A stretch of DNA of 64,000 nt from Natronoarchaeum rubrum (GTDB lineage: Archaea > Halobacteriota > Halobacteria > Halobacteriales > Natronoarchaeaceae), in contig NZ_JANHDP010000007.1 in assembly GCF_024494695.1 (NCBI RefSeq), positions 1 through 64,000 of the forward strand, read 5' to 3'. Shown here in pieces: positions 17,124-25,406 of the stretch; position 1 is the stretch's first letter, and every line of letters starts with the position of its first letter. The position numbers and the translations under genes were made by a program. Under the pieces are notes generated by a model. It was not told where the DNA came from. It saw only the letters and a list, made by a program, of their open reading frames with translations, and ran no database searches.

Positions 17124-17924
17124 CTACAGGTCGACGTCGCCGTGCTCCTCTAGAAAGCCCAGCAGCCGGTCGTTGACCGCCGCGGAGTACTCGATTCCGA
17201 CGAGGTGGCCCGCGTCGGGCGCCATCTCCAGTTCGGCGTTGGGAAGCCCCTCGGCGAGCGTCTCGGCGTTCGACGGCGGAACGACCCGGTCCTCGCCGCC
17301 GTGGAGGACCAGCGTCGGCAGCGTGAGCTCGTACAGCGGGGCCTCGAACTCGTAGCTCGCGAACGCCTCCTCCTGGGCTTCCCAGGCCTCGCGTTCGGCG
17401 TCGTCCTCGGCACGCCACGCGGCGATCCGGTCGAGCGCCTCCGGGTGGGCATCCCGGAAGTCGGCAGAAAGAGCCGGTTCCAGCGACGACCGGAGCGCCG
17501 CCTCGTCGTCCGGCGGCGCGAACATCGCTTCCCTGGGATCGGCCGGCAGGTCGGCGTCCGGCCCGCCGGCGCTCGCGCCGAGCAGCGTCAGCGTCTTCGC
17601 GCGGCCGTAGCGCCGGGCGTGCTCCAGCGCGACCATCCCGCCCAGCCCGGCGCCCACGAGATGCACGGTTCGAACGTCGCACTCCGACAGCACCGCCTCC
17701 AGATCGGCGGCGAGCTGCGGGACGGTGTAGGGCCCCGCAGTGGCGTCCGACCGGCCGGTTCCGCGCAGATCCGAGACGACCGTCTCGAACGGGCCGGCCA
17801 GCGCGTCGTACTGCCAGCCCCACAGCCAGGCGCCGTAGCCCAGATCCTCGACGAACGCGACGGTCTCGCCGTCGCCGTCGGACTCGTAGTACAGCGATAC
17901 CCCCTCGCGCTCGATCGTCGGCAT
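17124..17924 (-). CDS. alpha/beta-fold hydrolase-like protein lacking the nucleophile serine
   Basis: 266 residues with the alpha/beta-hydrolase layout: SDLRGTGRSD oxyanion-side loop, nucleophile elbow near 91-96, an acid D212 in GGEDRVVPP and a base H240 in DAGHLVG. The elbow reads GAGLGG instead of G-x-S-x-G, so G93 stands where the nucleophile should be; the codon is GGG on the coding strand. The protein could be a non-catalytic binding protein or use another chemistry. Other parts of the fold look intact and coding bias is normal. Divergent from the gene at 18035. Confidence 0.85.
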   Translation of the reverse strand: MPTIEREGVSLYYESDGDGETVAFVEDLGYGAWLWGWQYDALAGPFETVVSDLRGTGRSDATAGPYTVPQLAADLEAVLSECDVRTVHLVGAGLGGMVALEHARRYGRAKTLTLLGASAGGPDADLPADPREAMFAPPDDEAALRSSLEPALSADFRDAHPEALDRIAAWRAEDDAEREAWEAQEEAFASYEFEAPLYELTLPTLVLHGGEDRVVPPSNAETLAEGLPNAELEMAPDAGHLVGIEYSAAVNDRLLGFLEEHGDVDL

Positions 17925-18034
17925 GGAACGGAATCGGTCGCGCGACGGTTAGTAACGTTCGGTCTGCGAGTTTCCCGCCGGACCCCGCGGGCGAACGGTT
18001 AAGTGCGAAAATCGGCTAACTTTTAGTACGAACC

Positions 18035-18316
18035 ATGCCACCGCTCGCGGATCTCCCGCTCTGGGCCTACGGCTACGCGGCGGCGTTCGTCCTCGTCCAC
18101 GGCGTGGTACTGTACTACCTCTACCGGTCGACCGCGTCGACGCCGAGCGACGACGCCGACGATCACGAGGCCGAAGCGGCGACCGTCGTCTGCGAGCACT
18201 GCGGGACCGAGAACGACCACGAGTACCGCTACTGCCGGAACTGCGTGCAGGAACTCTCCGACGCCGGCGGTCGTGGCGCCGCCGACGGCCAGCCCGCCTC
18301 GCCGGGGATGCTCTGA
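18035..18316 (+). CDS. membrane-anchored zinc-ribbon protein
   Basis: 93 residues. An N-terminal membrane segment (about 9-28) is followed by an acidic linker and a zinc ribbon, CEHCGTENDHEYRYCRNC (two CxxC pairs, about 52-69). Such small proteins occur widely in haloarchaea; function unknown. A TATA-like ACTTTTAG lies near 18019-18026, close to the start, so the true promoter may be at GGTTAAG a little upstream. It is 60 bases before the CPBP protease gene, possibly one transcript. Confidence 0.85.
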   Translation: MPPLADLPLWAYGYAAAFVLVHGVVLYYLYRSTASTPSDDADDHEAEAATVVCEHCGTENDHEYRYCRNCVQELSDAGGRGAADGQPASPGML

Positions 18317-18376
18317 ACGACCGACCCCGGTGGCTCCGACGTTTTTACCCGTTAGTGGCACCAAGCTTCGACGACA

Positions 18377-19297
18377 ATGGCTGACAGGGATCCGGACGAC
18401 CGGAGCGAGCGCGACAGCTGGGCTGACGGCGACGGCAGCGACTGGGATGACGGCGAGGATGCCTGGCGCGACGACCCGTCCTCGGACGGCGGGCGTCCGG
18501 AACCGACCGGCGCACCGGACGGGGCCACCGGCGGTACGCTGACGCTCAAAGGGTTGGTGTCGACGACTGCCATTTCGGCCGGAGTGTTGCTGCTCGGCGT
18601 CGTCGTCGGAATGATCGGACTGATTCTCTCGATGTCGGTGCTGACGGCCGGGTTCGGGATGCGCTTCGGCGCCGACCAGAACACGACGGTGCTCATCGTC
18701 CTGCAGCTCGTGTTGCTACAGGGGATCGGCTTCGGCGTCGCCTCGATGGCGTATCTCCGGTACAGGGATCTCGGCTTCGACTACCTCCGCGCGCGGACGC
18801 CGACACTGAACGACGTCAAGTGGGTGGTCGGGATCTTCGTCGCCTCGTTCGCGATACTGATCGTGGGGAGCCAGATCCTCTCGATGCTCGGCCTCAGCGG
18901 CGAGGGGCACTCGATCGCCGACACGGCCTCGGGGAACCCCGACATCCTGCTCGCGCTGATCCCCCTGTCCTTTCTCCTGATCGGTCCCGGCGAGGAGCTG
19001 CTGTTCCGCGGCGTCATCCAGAACGCGTTCGTCGACCGCGTCGGCGTGCGGGGTGGCATCGCAGCGTCCAGCGCTTTCTTCGTCCTGATCCACCTGCCCA
19101 ACTACAGCGGCCTCGAAGGGCTGCCGACGCTGAGCGTGCTGTTCGCCATCAGCGTGACGTGGGGGTACGCCTACGAGCGCACGGACAGCCTGTTCGTGCC
19201 GGCGATGGCCCACGGTGCGTACAACGCCCTGCAGTTCGGGCTCCTGTACATCACGCTGAAGTACGCCCCGGAGGCGCCCTCGATGCTGCTTTGGTGA
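18377..19297 (+). CDS. CPBP family intramembrane glutamic protease
   Basis: 306 residues. An acidic disordered N-terminus (1-52) leads to about seven membrane segments. The catalytic motif is GEELLFRG with E206, E207 and R211; H239 in FVLIHLPN and H279 in MAHGAYNALQ complete the set of conserved residues. These Rce1/CPBP-type proteases cleave within membranes, or in bacteria confer bacteriocin immunity; the substrate here is unknown. Possibly co-transcribed with the zinc-ribbon gene upstream. Confidence 0.9.
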   Translation: MADRDPDDRSERDSWADGDGSDWDDGEDAWRDDPSSDGGRPEPTGAPDGATGGTLTLKGLVSTTAISAGVLLLGVVVGMIGLILSMSVLTAGFGMRFGADQNTTVLIVLQLVLLQGIGFGVASMAYLRYRDLGFDYLRARTPTLNDVKWVVGIFVASFAILIVGSQILSMLGLSGEGHSIADTASGNPDILLALIPLSFLLIGPGEELLFRGVIQNAFVDRVGVRGGIAASSAFFVLIHLPNYSGLEGLPTLSVLFAISVTWGYAYERTDSLFVPAMAHGAYNALQFGLLYITLKYAPEAPSMLLW

Positions 19298-19319
19298 ATC
19301 CACCGCCCCCCTCGTCGTC

Positions 19320-20159
19320 TCAGAAGATCCCGGCGATGAATCCGACTCCCATGATGCAGAGCACGGCGGCGGAGAACGCGGGGAGATACGGCGTGTACCG
19401 CTCGACCCGCTCCTCGGAGTGCTGGTAGCCGGCGATCAACAGCATCGTCAGGGCGACGATCCCGGTAATCACGGTCAACGCGTACGCCAGCATCAGTTCG
19501 AGGCAGTACGCCGACCCGGCACACAGCGCGATGATCTCGAACTCCTCCTCGTGCGCGAACCCGAGGACGAACGCGAACCAGGCGATCCCGAAGAGCCCTC
19601 GATCGGCGGCGGCGTCGAAGTTCCCGTGCGAGTGCCCGCCACCGTCACCGGACGTCTCGCCGTGATCGTGGGAATGTCCGTGGGCGTCTTCGTCGTGTCC
19701 GTGGGCGTCTTCGTCGTGTCCGTGGGCGTCTTCGTCGTGTCCGTGAGTGTGCTCGTGACCGTTTTCGCCGCGATCGTGCGAGTGCCCGTGAGCGTCCTCG
19801 CCGTGGCTGTGCGAGTGTCCGTGCGTGTATTCGCGCACGCCGAGCGCGATCAGCAACACGCCGGCGACGAGACTGACCGGGCCGCCGATCTGGACGCCGC
19901 CGAGCATCGTGATCGGTTCGTTAACCTGCGTGAGATCGAAGTACGACTTCGCGTAGAAGAACACGCCGACCATCGCGATGCTGCTGATCAGGTGTCCGAT
20001 ACCGATGATGAGACTCGCAGTGAACCCGTAGAACCACTTGTTCGCCTGATCGAGCGCGTACGAGGCGGCGACCGGCCATCCGTGGCCCGGCTCGATCCCG
20101 TGGACCGCGCCGAGCGCGACCGCCCCGACGACGAGCCCGAGTTCCTCGAAATGAAACAT
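19320..20159 (-). CDS. NicO-family nickel/cobalt transporter with His-rich loop
   Basis: 279 residues. Membrane segments flank HGIEPGHGWP (about 20-29), the NicO/RcnA-type metal-selectivity motif. A long loop (about 112-185) contains many HGHSH and HGHDEDA repeats that would bind metal. The last part has another four segments with GFAHEEEFEIIALC. It is divergent from nikR with 79 bases between them, strongly suggesting nickel-controlled expression. Import or efflux cannot be decided from sequence: NikR repression suggests uptake, while the RcnA-like loop is seen in efflux proteins. Confidence 0.88.
   Translation of the reverse strand: MFHFEELGLVVGAVALGAVHGIEPGHGWPVAASYALDQANKWFYGFTASLIIGIGHLISSIAMVGVFFYAKSYFDLTQVNEPITMLGGVQIGGPVSLVAGVLLIALGVREYTHGHSHSHGEDAHGHSHDRGENGHEHTHGHDEDAHGHDEDAHGHDEDAHGHSHDHGETSGDGGGHSHGNFDAAADRGLFGIAWFAFVLGFAHEEEFEIIALCAGSAYCLELMLAYALTVITGIVALTMLLIAGYQHSEERVERYTPYLPAFSAAVLCIMGVGFIAGIF
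19680..19742. repeat. 21-bp tandem repeat inside transporter gene, three copies
   Basis: Three identical 21-bp units (19680-19700, 19701-19721, 19722-19742) encode HGHDEDA three times in the His-rich metal loop of the NicO transporter. Perfect identity implies recent expansion or slippage, so loop length may vary between strains. Confidence 0.95.
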
Positions 20160-20161
20160 TC

Positions 20162-20228
20162 GATACGGGGTATCTGTGAACGGCCGAGTTATGGGTTTTT
20201 AATACCGAATCGGGGGAATCATCATAAC
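20162..20228. promoter_or_regulatory. divergent nikR/transporter control region with inverted repeats
   Basis: The 79-base gap holds a perfect short palindrome GATAC-GGG-GTATC (20162-20174) and a wider inverted repeat GTTATG (20188-20193) / CATAAC (20223-20228). A T/A-rich GGTTTTTAATACC lies between at 20194-20206 and can serve as TATA element on either strand. These are candidate NikR operators; the exact archaeal NikR site is not known to me, so assignment is tentative. Confidence 0.5.
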
Positions 20229-20238
20229 AGGAACGTCC

Positions 20239-20628
20239 ATGCGAACGAGTTTCAACATCCCCGACGAGGTCGTCGAGGAGTTCGACGCGGTCTGGCAGGA
20301 GCAGGATCTTGAGTCCCGATCCCGAGCCGTCCGCGAGGCGATGCTGGAGTACATCGAAGCCCACTCTCGCCTCGACGCGACGACCGGCGAAGTCGTCGCG
20401 TTGATCGGCTTCGACTACCGCCATCACGACGTGATTCGGGAACTCCACGGGATTCAGCACGACTACCAGGAGGTGATTTTGAACACGAGCCACACCCATC
20501 AGGGCGAGTGGTGTCTCGAATCGCTGTTCTGTCGCGGGCCGGCCGAGCGCGTCCGCGACCTGACCTACCGACTCAGGGACTTCGACGGCGTTCGGCGAGT
20601 GAAAGTGATGGTGATTCAGCAGGAGTAG
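20239..20628 (+). CDS. nikR: NikR nickel-responsive transcription regulator
   Basis: 129 residues. An N-terminal ribbon-helix-helix (MRTSFNIPDEVVEEFDAV, SRSRAVREAMLEYIE) is followed by the NikR C-terminal ACT-like domain with RHHDVIRELHGIQHDYQEVI. Probable nickel ligands are H74, H85, H87 and C92, matching the order in the E. coli protein although the last spacing is one residue shorter. It would bind DNA when nickel is bound. It sits back-to-back with the NicO transporter and probably also controls itself. Confidence 0.93.
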   Translation: MRTSFNIPDEVVEEFDAVWQEQDLESRSRAVREAMLEYIEAHSRLDATTGEVVALIGFDYRHHDVIRELHGIQHDYQEVILNTSHTHQGEWCLESLFCRGPAERVRDLTYRLRDFDGVRRVKVMVIQQE

Positions 20629-20720
20629 CTGACTCGGCCGGTACGCGTGCGGGTTCGTCGACCGCTGGCAACCCGTTTCGCGTCCGAATACGTCGGGCGC
20701 GCTGCTGTCTGTGGTTCGGA

Positions 20721-20879
20721 CTACTCGCCGCCGCGCAGCTTGTCGACCACCCAGAACGCCGCGAGAAACGGCAACAGCGGGAGCAGCAGGAACAGTGTTC
20801 CTGCGGCGAGTAGCAGGCCGATCAGGTTCATCTCGAGATTCGGCTTGGCCGGGTTCGGTTGCGTCGCCGAGCGAGTCAT
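20721..20879 (-). CDS. 52-residue single-span membrane protein
   Basis: Begins MTRSATQPNPAKPNLEMN and has one membrane span with a double-Leu/Pro rich core (LLAAGTLFLLLPLLPFLAAF), ending KLRGGE. The NLEMNLIG motif before the span matches, from memory, small haloarchaeal proteins labelled DUF7535. Function unknown. Too small for many gene finders but frame, composition and conserved layout support it. Confidence 0.72.
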   Translation of the reverse strand: MTRSATQPNPAKPNLEMNLIGLLLAAGTLFLLLPLLPFLAAFWVVDKLRGGE

Positions 20880-20972
20880 ACACCTTCCATTACGTACCAC
20901 TTGAACAAGAATTTTGCTCCGAACGCTACGACCGACAGCGTGAGGCGCGGCCGCGATCGGCGCTGCTGCCCG

Positions 20973-21125
20973 TCAGGGAGCGTGATCGCCGCCGTACTGC
21001 AGCGTCATCTCCTCGGCCTCGTAGATGTTGATGAGTTCGGTGACGATCTCGTCGTAGGACTCGTCTTCGACTCGGAGAGCGTCGAGGCGCTCGATCGTCT
21101 CGTCGTCGAGGTTGACGTTCGGCAT
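20973..21125 (-). CDS. 50-residue ribbon-helix-helix-like protein
   Basis: Sequence MPNVNLDDETIERLDALRVE followed by DESYDEIVTELINIYEAEEM has the strand-helix-helix pattern of ribbon-helix-helix proteins, as in antitoxins and the haloarchaeal family I recall as DUF7557. No toxin-like gene is adjacent, so it is more likely a stand-alone regulator. It lies 77 bases upstream of the CarS stop, same strand; transcript sharing is unclear. Confidence 0.75.
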   Translation of the reverse strand: MPNVNLDDETIERLDALRVEDESYDEIVTELINIYEAEEMTLQYGGDHAP

Positions 21126-21202
21126 GTCCGGTGGTAGGGTCGCCGAGTTATTAATCGCCGTGGGCACGGAGAAGCTGTGCGTCGAGCGCGCGGCGACGCC
21201 GG

Positions 21203-21748
21203 TCACCAGGGCTCGTCCTTGAGCCCGAGCGCGTACGCGATGCCGTTGGTCAACAGGTGCAGCGCCGGCGTCAGCACGACGACGACGGCGAGCACCTGCA
21301 GCGTGAACACGTCCGTGAACCAGTCGAACGCGACGATCGCAGTCAGTCCCAGCGAGACGACGACGAAGTCGAGCTGGTCGACGCCGGGGAACGCCGCGCC
21401 GCGCTCGCGGCCCGTCCGACGCTTGAGGAACGATGCCAGGATGTCGCCCAGCATCGCGCCGAAGGCCAGCGAAACCATCGCGGCCGCCGGGAACGTCGGG
21501 ACGGCAACGCTCAGCGCGTCTTCGGCGCCGGGCGCCAGCGCGTTCAAAACCGCCGCGAGCGCGACGCCGACCAGCGTGCCGACGGCGGTGCCCCGCCAGG
21601 TCTTGCCGTCGCCGAGCACCCGACGGCCGCCCCAGGTCCGACCGCCGTCGATCGGTCGGCCGCCGCCCGCGAGCACCGCCGCGTTGTTCGGGACGTACGC
21701 CGGCAGCATCGCCCAGACGGCGACGACTACCGTTTCGATGACGCTCAT
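21203..21748 (-). CDS. carS: CDP-archaeol synthase
   Basis: 181 residues, integral membrane. The DUF46/CarS pattern is clear: [16 protein letters not shown], then [19 protein letters not shown] with GDGKTWRG near 46-54, and a C-terminal [16 protein letters not shown]. The enzyme transfers CMP from CTP to unsaturated archaetidic acid, a step in archaeal phospholipid synthesis. ATG at 21748 gives the expected family length; upstream in-frame codons extend into the promoter region shared with the divergent proline dehydrogenase. Confidence 0.93.
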   Translation of the reverse strand: MSVIETVVVAVWAMLPAYVPNNAAVLAGGGRPIDGGRTWGGRRVLGDGKTWRGTAVGTLVGVALAAVLNALAPGAEDALSVAVPTFPAAAMVSLAFGAMLGDILASFLKRRTGRERGAAFPGVDQLDFVVVSLGLTAIVAFDWFTDVFTLQVLAVVVVLTPALHLLTNGIAYALGLKDEPW

Positions 21749-21890
21749 GCCCGGGACCAGTCGGCCCCGCGATATAAACGCTCCCGATTCCGACTGGGGC
21801 GCGGCGTCCGGACGGCGCGAGGCCGACGCCGCGGCCGCGCCGATCGGCGGGCAAGCAAACGTTACAAGCCGTCGCCCCGAAACCACGGGC

Positions 21891-22727
21891 ATGATCCCAC
21901 CGATCGCCGACAACTTCGTCGCCGGCGAGACCGCGCCGGAGGCGATCGAGCGCGCGCTGGAACTGGACGGCCGCGGCGTCGGGACGATCCTGAATCTGCT
22001 GGGCGAGCACTACGAGCGACCGGGACCCGCCGCCGAGGACCGCGACGCGTACGTCCGCGTGATCGAGGACCTCGACGACGCCGGCGTCGAGGCGTGCGTC
22101 TCGATCAAGCCCTCGCAGCTGGGACTGGACGTCGACGAGTCGACGTTTCGATCGAATCTCGACGCCGTCGCCGAGACGGCCGCCGAGCGCGACGCGTTCG
22201 TCTGGATCGACATGGAGGACCACGAGACGACCGACGCGACGCTCGACGCCTTCGAGGATCTGGCCCGCGAACACGAGTGGTGCGTCGGCGTCTGCCTGCA
22301 GGCCAACCTCAAGCGCACGCGGAAGGACCTCGCGCGCCTGATCGACGTTCCCGGGAAGTTCCGACTGGTGAAAGGCGCCTACGACGAACCCGAGGACATC
22401 GCCTACACGCGGAAGTCGCGGGTGGACGAGGAGTACCGCGAGCTGCTGCGCTACGCCTTCGCGAACCGAAATCGCGGCGTCGGCGTCGGGAGCCACGACC
22501 CCGCGATGATCGAGCACGCCAGTGCGCTGGCTGCCGAGCACGGCACCGACTTCGAGATTCAGATGCTGATGGGCGTCCGCGAATCGGCCCAGTTCGACCT
22601 GGCGGCCGACCACACCGTCTATCAGTACGTCCCCTACGGCGACCGGTGGCTGTCGTACTTCTACCGTCGGGCCGCCGAGCGCCGTGAGAACGCGCTCTTT
22701 GCGATGCGAGCCGCGCTCGGCGTGTGA
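21891..22727 (+). CDS. proline dehydrogenase
   Basis: 278 residues, the length of monofunctional bacterial/archaeal PRODH. TIM-barrel motifs include [49 protein letters not shown] and near the end the substrate-binding [15 protein letters not shown] with its RR pair. Oxidises proline to pyrroline-5-carboxylate with FAD. The ATG at 21891 fits the family start ([15 protein letters not shown]). Its pyrroline-5-carboxylate dehydrogenase partner is not in the window. Confidence 0.9.
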   Translation: MIPPIADNFVAGETAPEAIERALELDGRGVGTILNLLGEHYERPGPAAEDRDAYVRVIEDLDDAGVEACVSIKPSQLGLDVDESTFRSNLDAVAETAAERDAFVWIDMEDHETTDATLDAFEDLAREHEWCVGVCLQANLKRTRKDLARLIDVPGKFRLVKGAYDEPEDIAYTRKSRVDEEYRELLRYAFANRNRGVGVGSHDPAMIEHASALAAEHGTDFEIQMLMGVRESAQFDLAADHTVYQYVPYGDRWLSYFYRRAAERRENALFAMRAALGV

Positions 22728-22762
22728 CACGGGCGTCGCTCGTTCGCCGGAGCGTCCGTGTC
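22726..22762. repeat. hairpin spanning proline dehydrogenase stop codon
   Basis: GACACGG (22726-22732, overlapping the TGA stop) pairs with CCGTGTC (22756-22762); CGCTC (22737-22741) and GAGCG (22750-22754) form an inner stem. It may act as a transcript end signal or stabilise the mRNA 3' end. Confidence 0.5.
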
Positions 22763-22839
22763 GCGCTCTGCGCTCCGACGTGTCGTCACGCGCCCAACAA
22801 TAACAGCGCTGATTAGGCAGGGTTACGAAGGGGGCGCCA

Positions 22840-23565
22840 ATGGCAACGTGGAAGCGGGACTTCGCGAGCGGCCTCGTCGTTCTCGTCCCCATCATCGTCA
22901 CGCTCTGGGTGCTGGTGTGGCTCTTTAACTTCATCGCGGGGGCGCCGCTGGTCGGCGCCATCAACCAAGAGTTGCTGGCTGATCTCGGATTCGGGGGGAT
23001 GGGAGCGAGCGCCGTCAACGCCATCCGCGTGTTCGTGACGATCGTCGTGTTCCTGACCGTCGTGTTCGCGGTGGGCTACCTGATGCGCACGGCGCTCGGC
23101 AACGTCGTCGAGGACAAGATCGACGACCTGATCAATCGCTTGCCCGGGCTGCGGGTCGTGTACAACGCCTCGAAGATGGCGGCCGAAACCGCGCTCGGGG
23201 GCACCGAGGCGCTCCAGACGCCCGTCAAGGTCGAAGTGTGGGACGGCGTCCGCATGACGGCGTTCAAGACCGGCAAGCGCACCGACGACGGCCGCGAGCT
23301 GCTGTTCATGCCGACGGCGCCGAACATCACCACGGGGTTCGTGATCGAAGTCGAGCCCGAGGACGTCCAAGAGATCGACGAGCGCGTCGAGGACGCGCTG
23401 ACCCGACTCCTGAGCGCCGGCTTCGGCGACGCGAAAAACACCGGGAGCAGCGGCCTCCACGGCGTCCCGATCGACGTCCACGAAGCCGACGAGGCGAAGC
23501 TCGACGCGGGCGACGGCGGGCGACGCTCGAGCGATTCGAGCGGGCGCATCGACGCCGACGAGTAA
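22840..23565 (+). CDS. DUF502 family membrane protein
   Basis: 241 residues. Two membrane segments (about 9-33 and 61-85) precede a cytoplasmic domain containing NRLPGLRVVYNASKMAAETAL and GRELLFMPTAPNITTGFVIEVEPEDV, the DUF502 pattern. Members occur widely in bacteria and archaea without known function; envelope or transport roles have been suggested. The last 30 residues are acidic and Ser-rich. Convergent with ilvE. Confidence 0.88.
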   Translation: MATWKRDFASGLVVLVPIIVTLWVLVWLFNFIAGAPLVGAINQELLADLGFGGMGASAVNAIRVFVTIVVFLTVVFAVGYLMRTALGNVVEDKIDDLINRLPGLRVVYNASKMAAETALGGTEALQTPVKVEVWDGVRMTAFKTGKRTDDGRELLFMPTAPNITTGFVIEVEPEDVQEIDERVEDALTRLLSAGFGDAKNTGSSGLHGVPIDVHEADEAKLDAGDGGRRSSDSSGRIDADE

Positions 23566-23622
23566 GCGTCGCTCGCGGGGCGATCGTTCGGAAAACGGGT
23601 ACTACAGCGCCGCGACGACGAT

Positions 23623-24552
23623 TTATACGTAGGTGAACCAGTCGGCGTACTCGTCGCCGGGGTCCTCGACGAGATCGAAGAAGCGCTGCTGGATCTCCTC
23701 GGTGACCGGGCCGCGCGTGCCCGCGCCGACCTCGACGTTGTCGACCTGCCGAATTGGCGTCACTTCTGCCGCGGTGCCGGTGAAGAACAGCTCGTCGGCG
23801 GTGTGGAGCTGGCCGCGCGAGATCGTCGCCTCGTCGTGGACGGTGTAACCCAGATCGCGGGCGACCTCGATGACGCTCTGGCGCGTGATGCCGTCGAGGA
23901 TCGACTGGGAGAGCGCCGGGGTGTAGAGCTCGCCGTCGTTGACCATGAAGATGTTCTCGCCGGGGCCCTCCGCGACGTACCCCTCCTTGTCGAGCACGAT
24001 GGCCTCGGTGTAGCCGTTGCGCCGGGCCTCCTCGCCGGCGAGCATGCTGTTGACGTACAGGCCCGTCGTCTTGGCGTTGGTCGGGATCTGGCTCGAGGAG
24101 TGCTTGCGCCACGAGGAGACCATCACTTCGACGCCGTTCTCCAGAGCATCCTCGCCGAGGTACGCGCCCCACGGCCAGCAGGCGATCGCGACCCGCGTCG
24201 GGCAGTCTTTCGGACTGACGCCGAGGCTGTTGTAGCCGTAGAACGCGATCGGGCGGATGTAACACGACTCCAGATCCTGCCGGCGGATGAGCTCCATCGT
24301 CGCCTCGGTGAGCTCCTCGCGGTCGTGCTCGATGTCCATCTCGTAGGGCTTGGCCGACTCGTAGAATCGATCGAGGTGGGCGTCCCACCGAAAGACCGCC
24401 GGGCCATCCGCGGTGTCGTAACAGCGGACCCCCTCGAAGATGCCGGTACCGTAGTGGAGACCGTGCGTGAGGACGTGCACCTGGGCGTCGTCCCAGTCCT
24501 GGAACTCGCCGTCCATCCAGATGGTGTCGACGTCCATCTCGTCAAATCCCAT
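23623..24552 (-). CDS. ilvE: branched-chain amino acid aminotransferase
   Basis: 309 residues, the class IV PLP aminotransferase length. GLHYGTGIFEGVRCY near the start, catalytic K161 in TNAKTTGLYVNSMLA, EAIVLDKEGYVAEGPGENIF and FFTGTAAEVTPI are the IlvE signatures. Catalyses the last step of valine, leucine and isoleucine synthesis and the first of their breakdown. ATG at 24552 gives MGFDEMDVDTIWMDGEF, standard for the family. Confidence 0.94.
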   Translation of the reverse strand: MGFDEMDVDTIWMDGEFQDWDDAQVHVLTHGLHYGTGIFEGVRCYDTADGPAVFRWDAHLDRFYESAKPYEMDIEHDREELTEATMELIRRQDLESCYIRPIAFYGYNSLGVSPKDCPTRVAIACWPWGAYLGEDALENGVEVMVSSWRKHSSSQIPTNAKTTGLYVNSMLAGEEARRNGYTEAIVLDKEGYVAEGPGENIFMVNDGELYTPALSQSILDGITRQSVIEVARDLGYTVHDEATISRGQLHTADELFFTGTAAEVTPIRQVDNVEVGAGTRGPVTEEIQQRFFDLVEDPGDEYADWFTYV

Positions 24553-24661
24553 AGGCGCCCAATTGCACCCCGTCGTTAAGAGTGTTCACGATTCCCGAGC
24601 GGTACCCCCGACCGAGCTACCGTCGGTGACGAACGCGGCTCCGCTCTCACCTCGTGTCGAG

Positions 24662-24741
24662 GTCCTGACGAGCGAAGCGAGTCAGGGCTCGAAGCGCCCT
24701 GCGCTTCGGCGTCCTGATGAGCAAAGCGAGTCAGGGCTCGA
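24662..24741. repeat. two 31-bp imperfect direct repeats, each with hairpins
   Basis: Copies at 24662-24692 and 24711-24741 differ at two positions and are 49 bases apart. Copy 1 holds CCTGAC-GAGCGAAGCGA-GTCAGG; copy 2 the same with GAGCAAAGCGA in the loop. Each copy leads into another hairpin: GAAGCGC-CCT-GCGCTTC after the first and GATGAG-TTTTG-CTCATC after the second. The stretch 24553-24797 has no supported gene. Confidence 0.85.
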
Positions 24742-24797
24742 TGAGTTTTGCTCATCGGCGTCATCGCGAGCGCTAGCGAGCGAGGTCTGGGAGCGTT

Positions 24798-25400
24798 TTA
24801 CGCTTCCGCGTCCAGCAGCGCCCACAGTCGCTCGTGGTTGCCGTCCATGCGCTCCAAAAGGTCGCGGAACTCCGCCCGGGTCTCGGCGGTCACGTCGACC
24901 GCGACCATCCCCTGGTCGGGCTGGCCGTAGACGACCGTCGCGCCCTCGGGCGCGGCCAGCACCGCGGGGAGCGTCGCGAGATCCTCCTCGCCGTCGACGA
25001 CGATCGTGGTCGGATCGTCCCGCGCGACGGCGTCGCGCAGCGCCGTCAGCAGGTCGTCGGTCAGCACGCCCGCCGGATTGGTGGCGTCGATCCGGTCCGC
25101 GCCGGCGTCGACGGCGTCGCGCACCTCGTCGTCGACGGCGTGGCGCTTCGTCCGGCCGTCGATCAGTGCGACGTCCGGTCGGCGGTCGGCTCGCTCGAAG
25201 TGGTAGGTGACGATGTCGCCGACGGCGATCAGCGGCTCGCCGGCCTCGCTCAGTAGTTCCTCAGCATCGGTGTAGACGGGTCCCAGCGGCTCTTTGAACG
25301 CCGCTCGGAGCTCGTCGGGAAGCCGGACGACGATCGACGCGTCGCTGTCGGAACGGGCCGTGTCGGCGTCGTCGCGGCGCGCTCCGTCCTCGGGGGCCAC
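24798..25400 (-). CDS. GTP-dependent dephospho-CoA kinase
   Basis: 200 residues. The DUF359 family layout is present: VRLPDELRAAFKEPLGPVYT, then IAVGDIVTYHFERADRRPDVALIDGRTKRH, and ATNPAGVLTDDL and TTIVVDGEEDLATLPAVLAA. Archaeal DUF359 proteins phosphorylate dephospho-CoA with GTP, the last step of CoA synthesis. It ends the aIF2-gamma/Rpo7/Spt4 gene cluster, separated from spt4 by six bases, an arrangement known in archaea. Confidence 0.9.
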   Translation of the reverse strand: MAPEDGARRDDADTARSDSDASIVVRLPDELRAAFKEPLGPVYTDAEELLSEAGEPLIAVGDIVTYHFERADRRPDVALIDGRTKRHAVDDEVRDAVDAGADRIDATNPAGVLTDDLLTALRDAVARDDPTTIVVDGEEDLATLPAVLAAPEGATVVYGQPDQGMVAVDVTAETRAEFRDLLERMDGNHERLWALLDAEA

Positions 25401-25406
25401 GCTGCG

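Noticed and set aside
16870..17823. Amino-terminal extension of the amidotransferase gene
   Set aside because: Upstream part is a shadow of the alpha/beta-hydrolase gene and passes through noncoding DNA; the domain starts at MSRPRIAVLN.
19680..19742. CRISPR or intergenic repeat
   Set aside because: It lies in frame inside the NicO gene and encodes a metal-binding loop.
20973..21125. Toxin-antitoxin pair
   Set aside because: Only the ribbon-helix-helix-like partner is seen; neighbours are CarS and a membrane peptide, not toxins.
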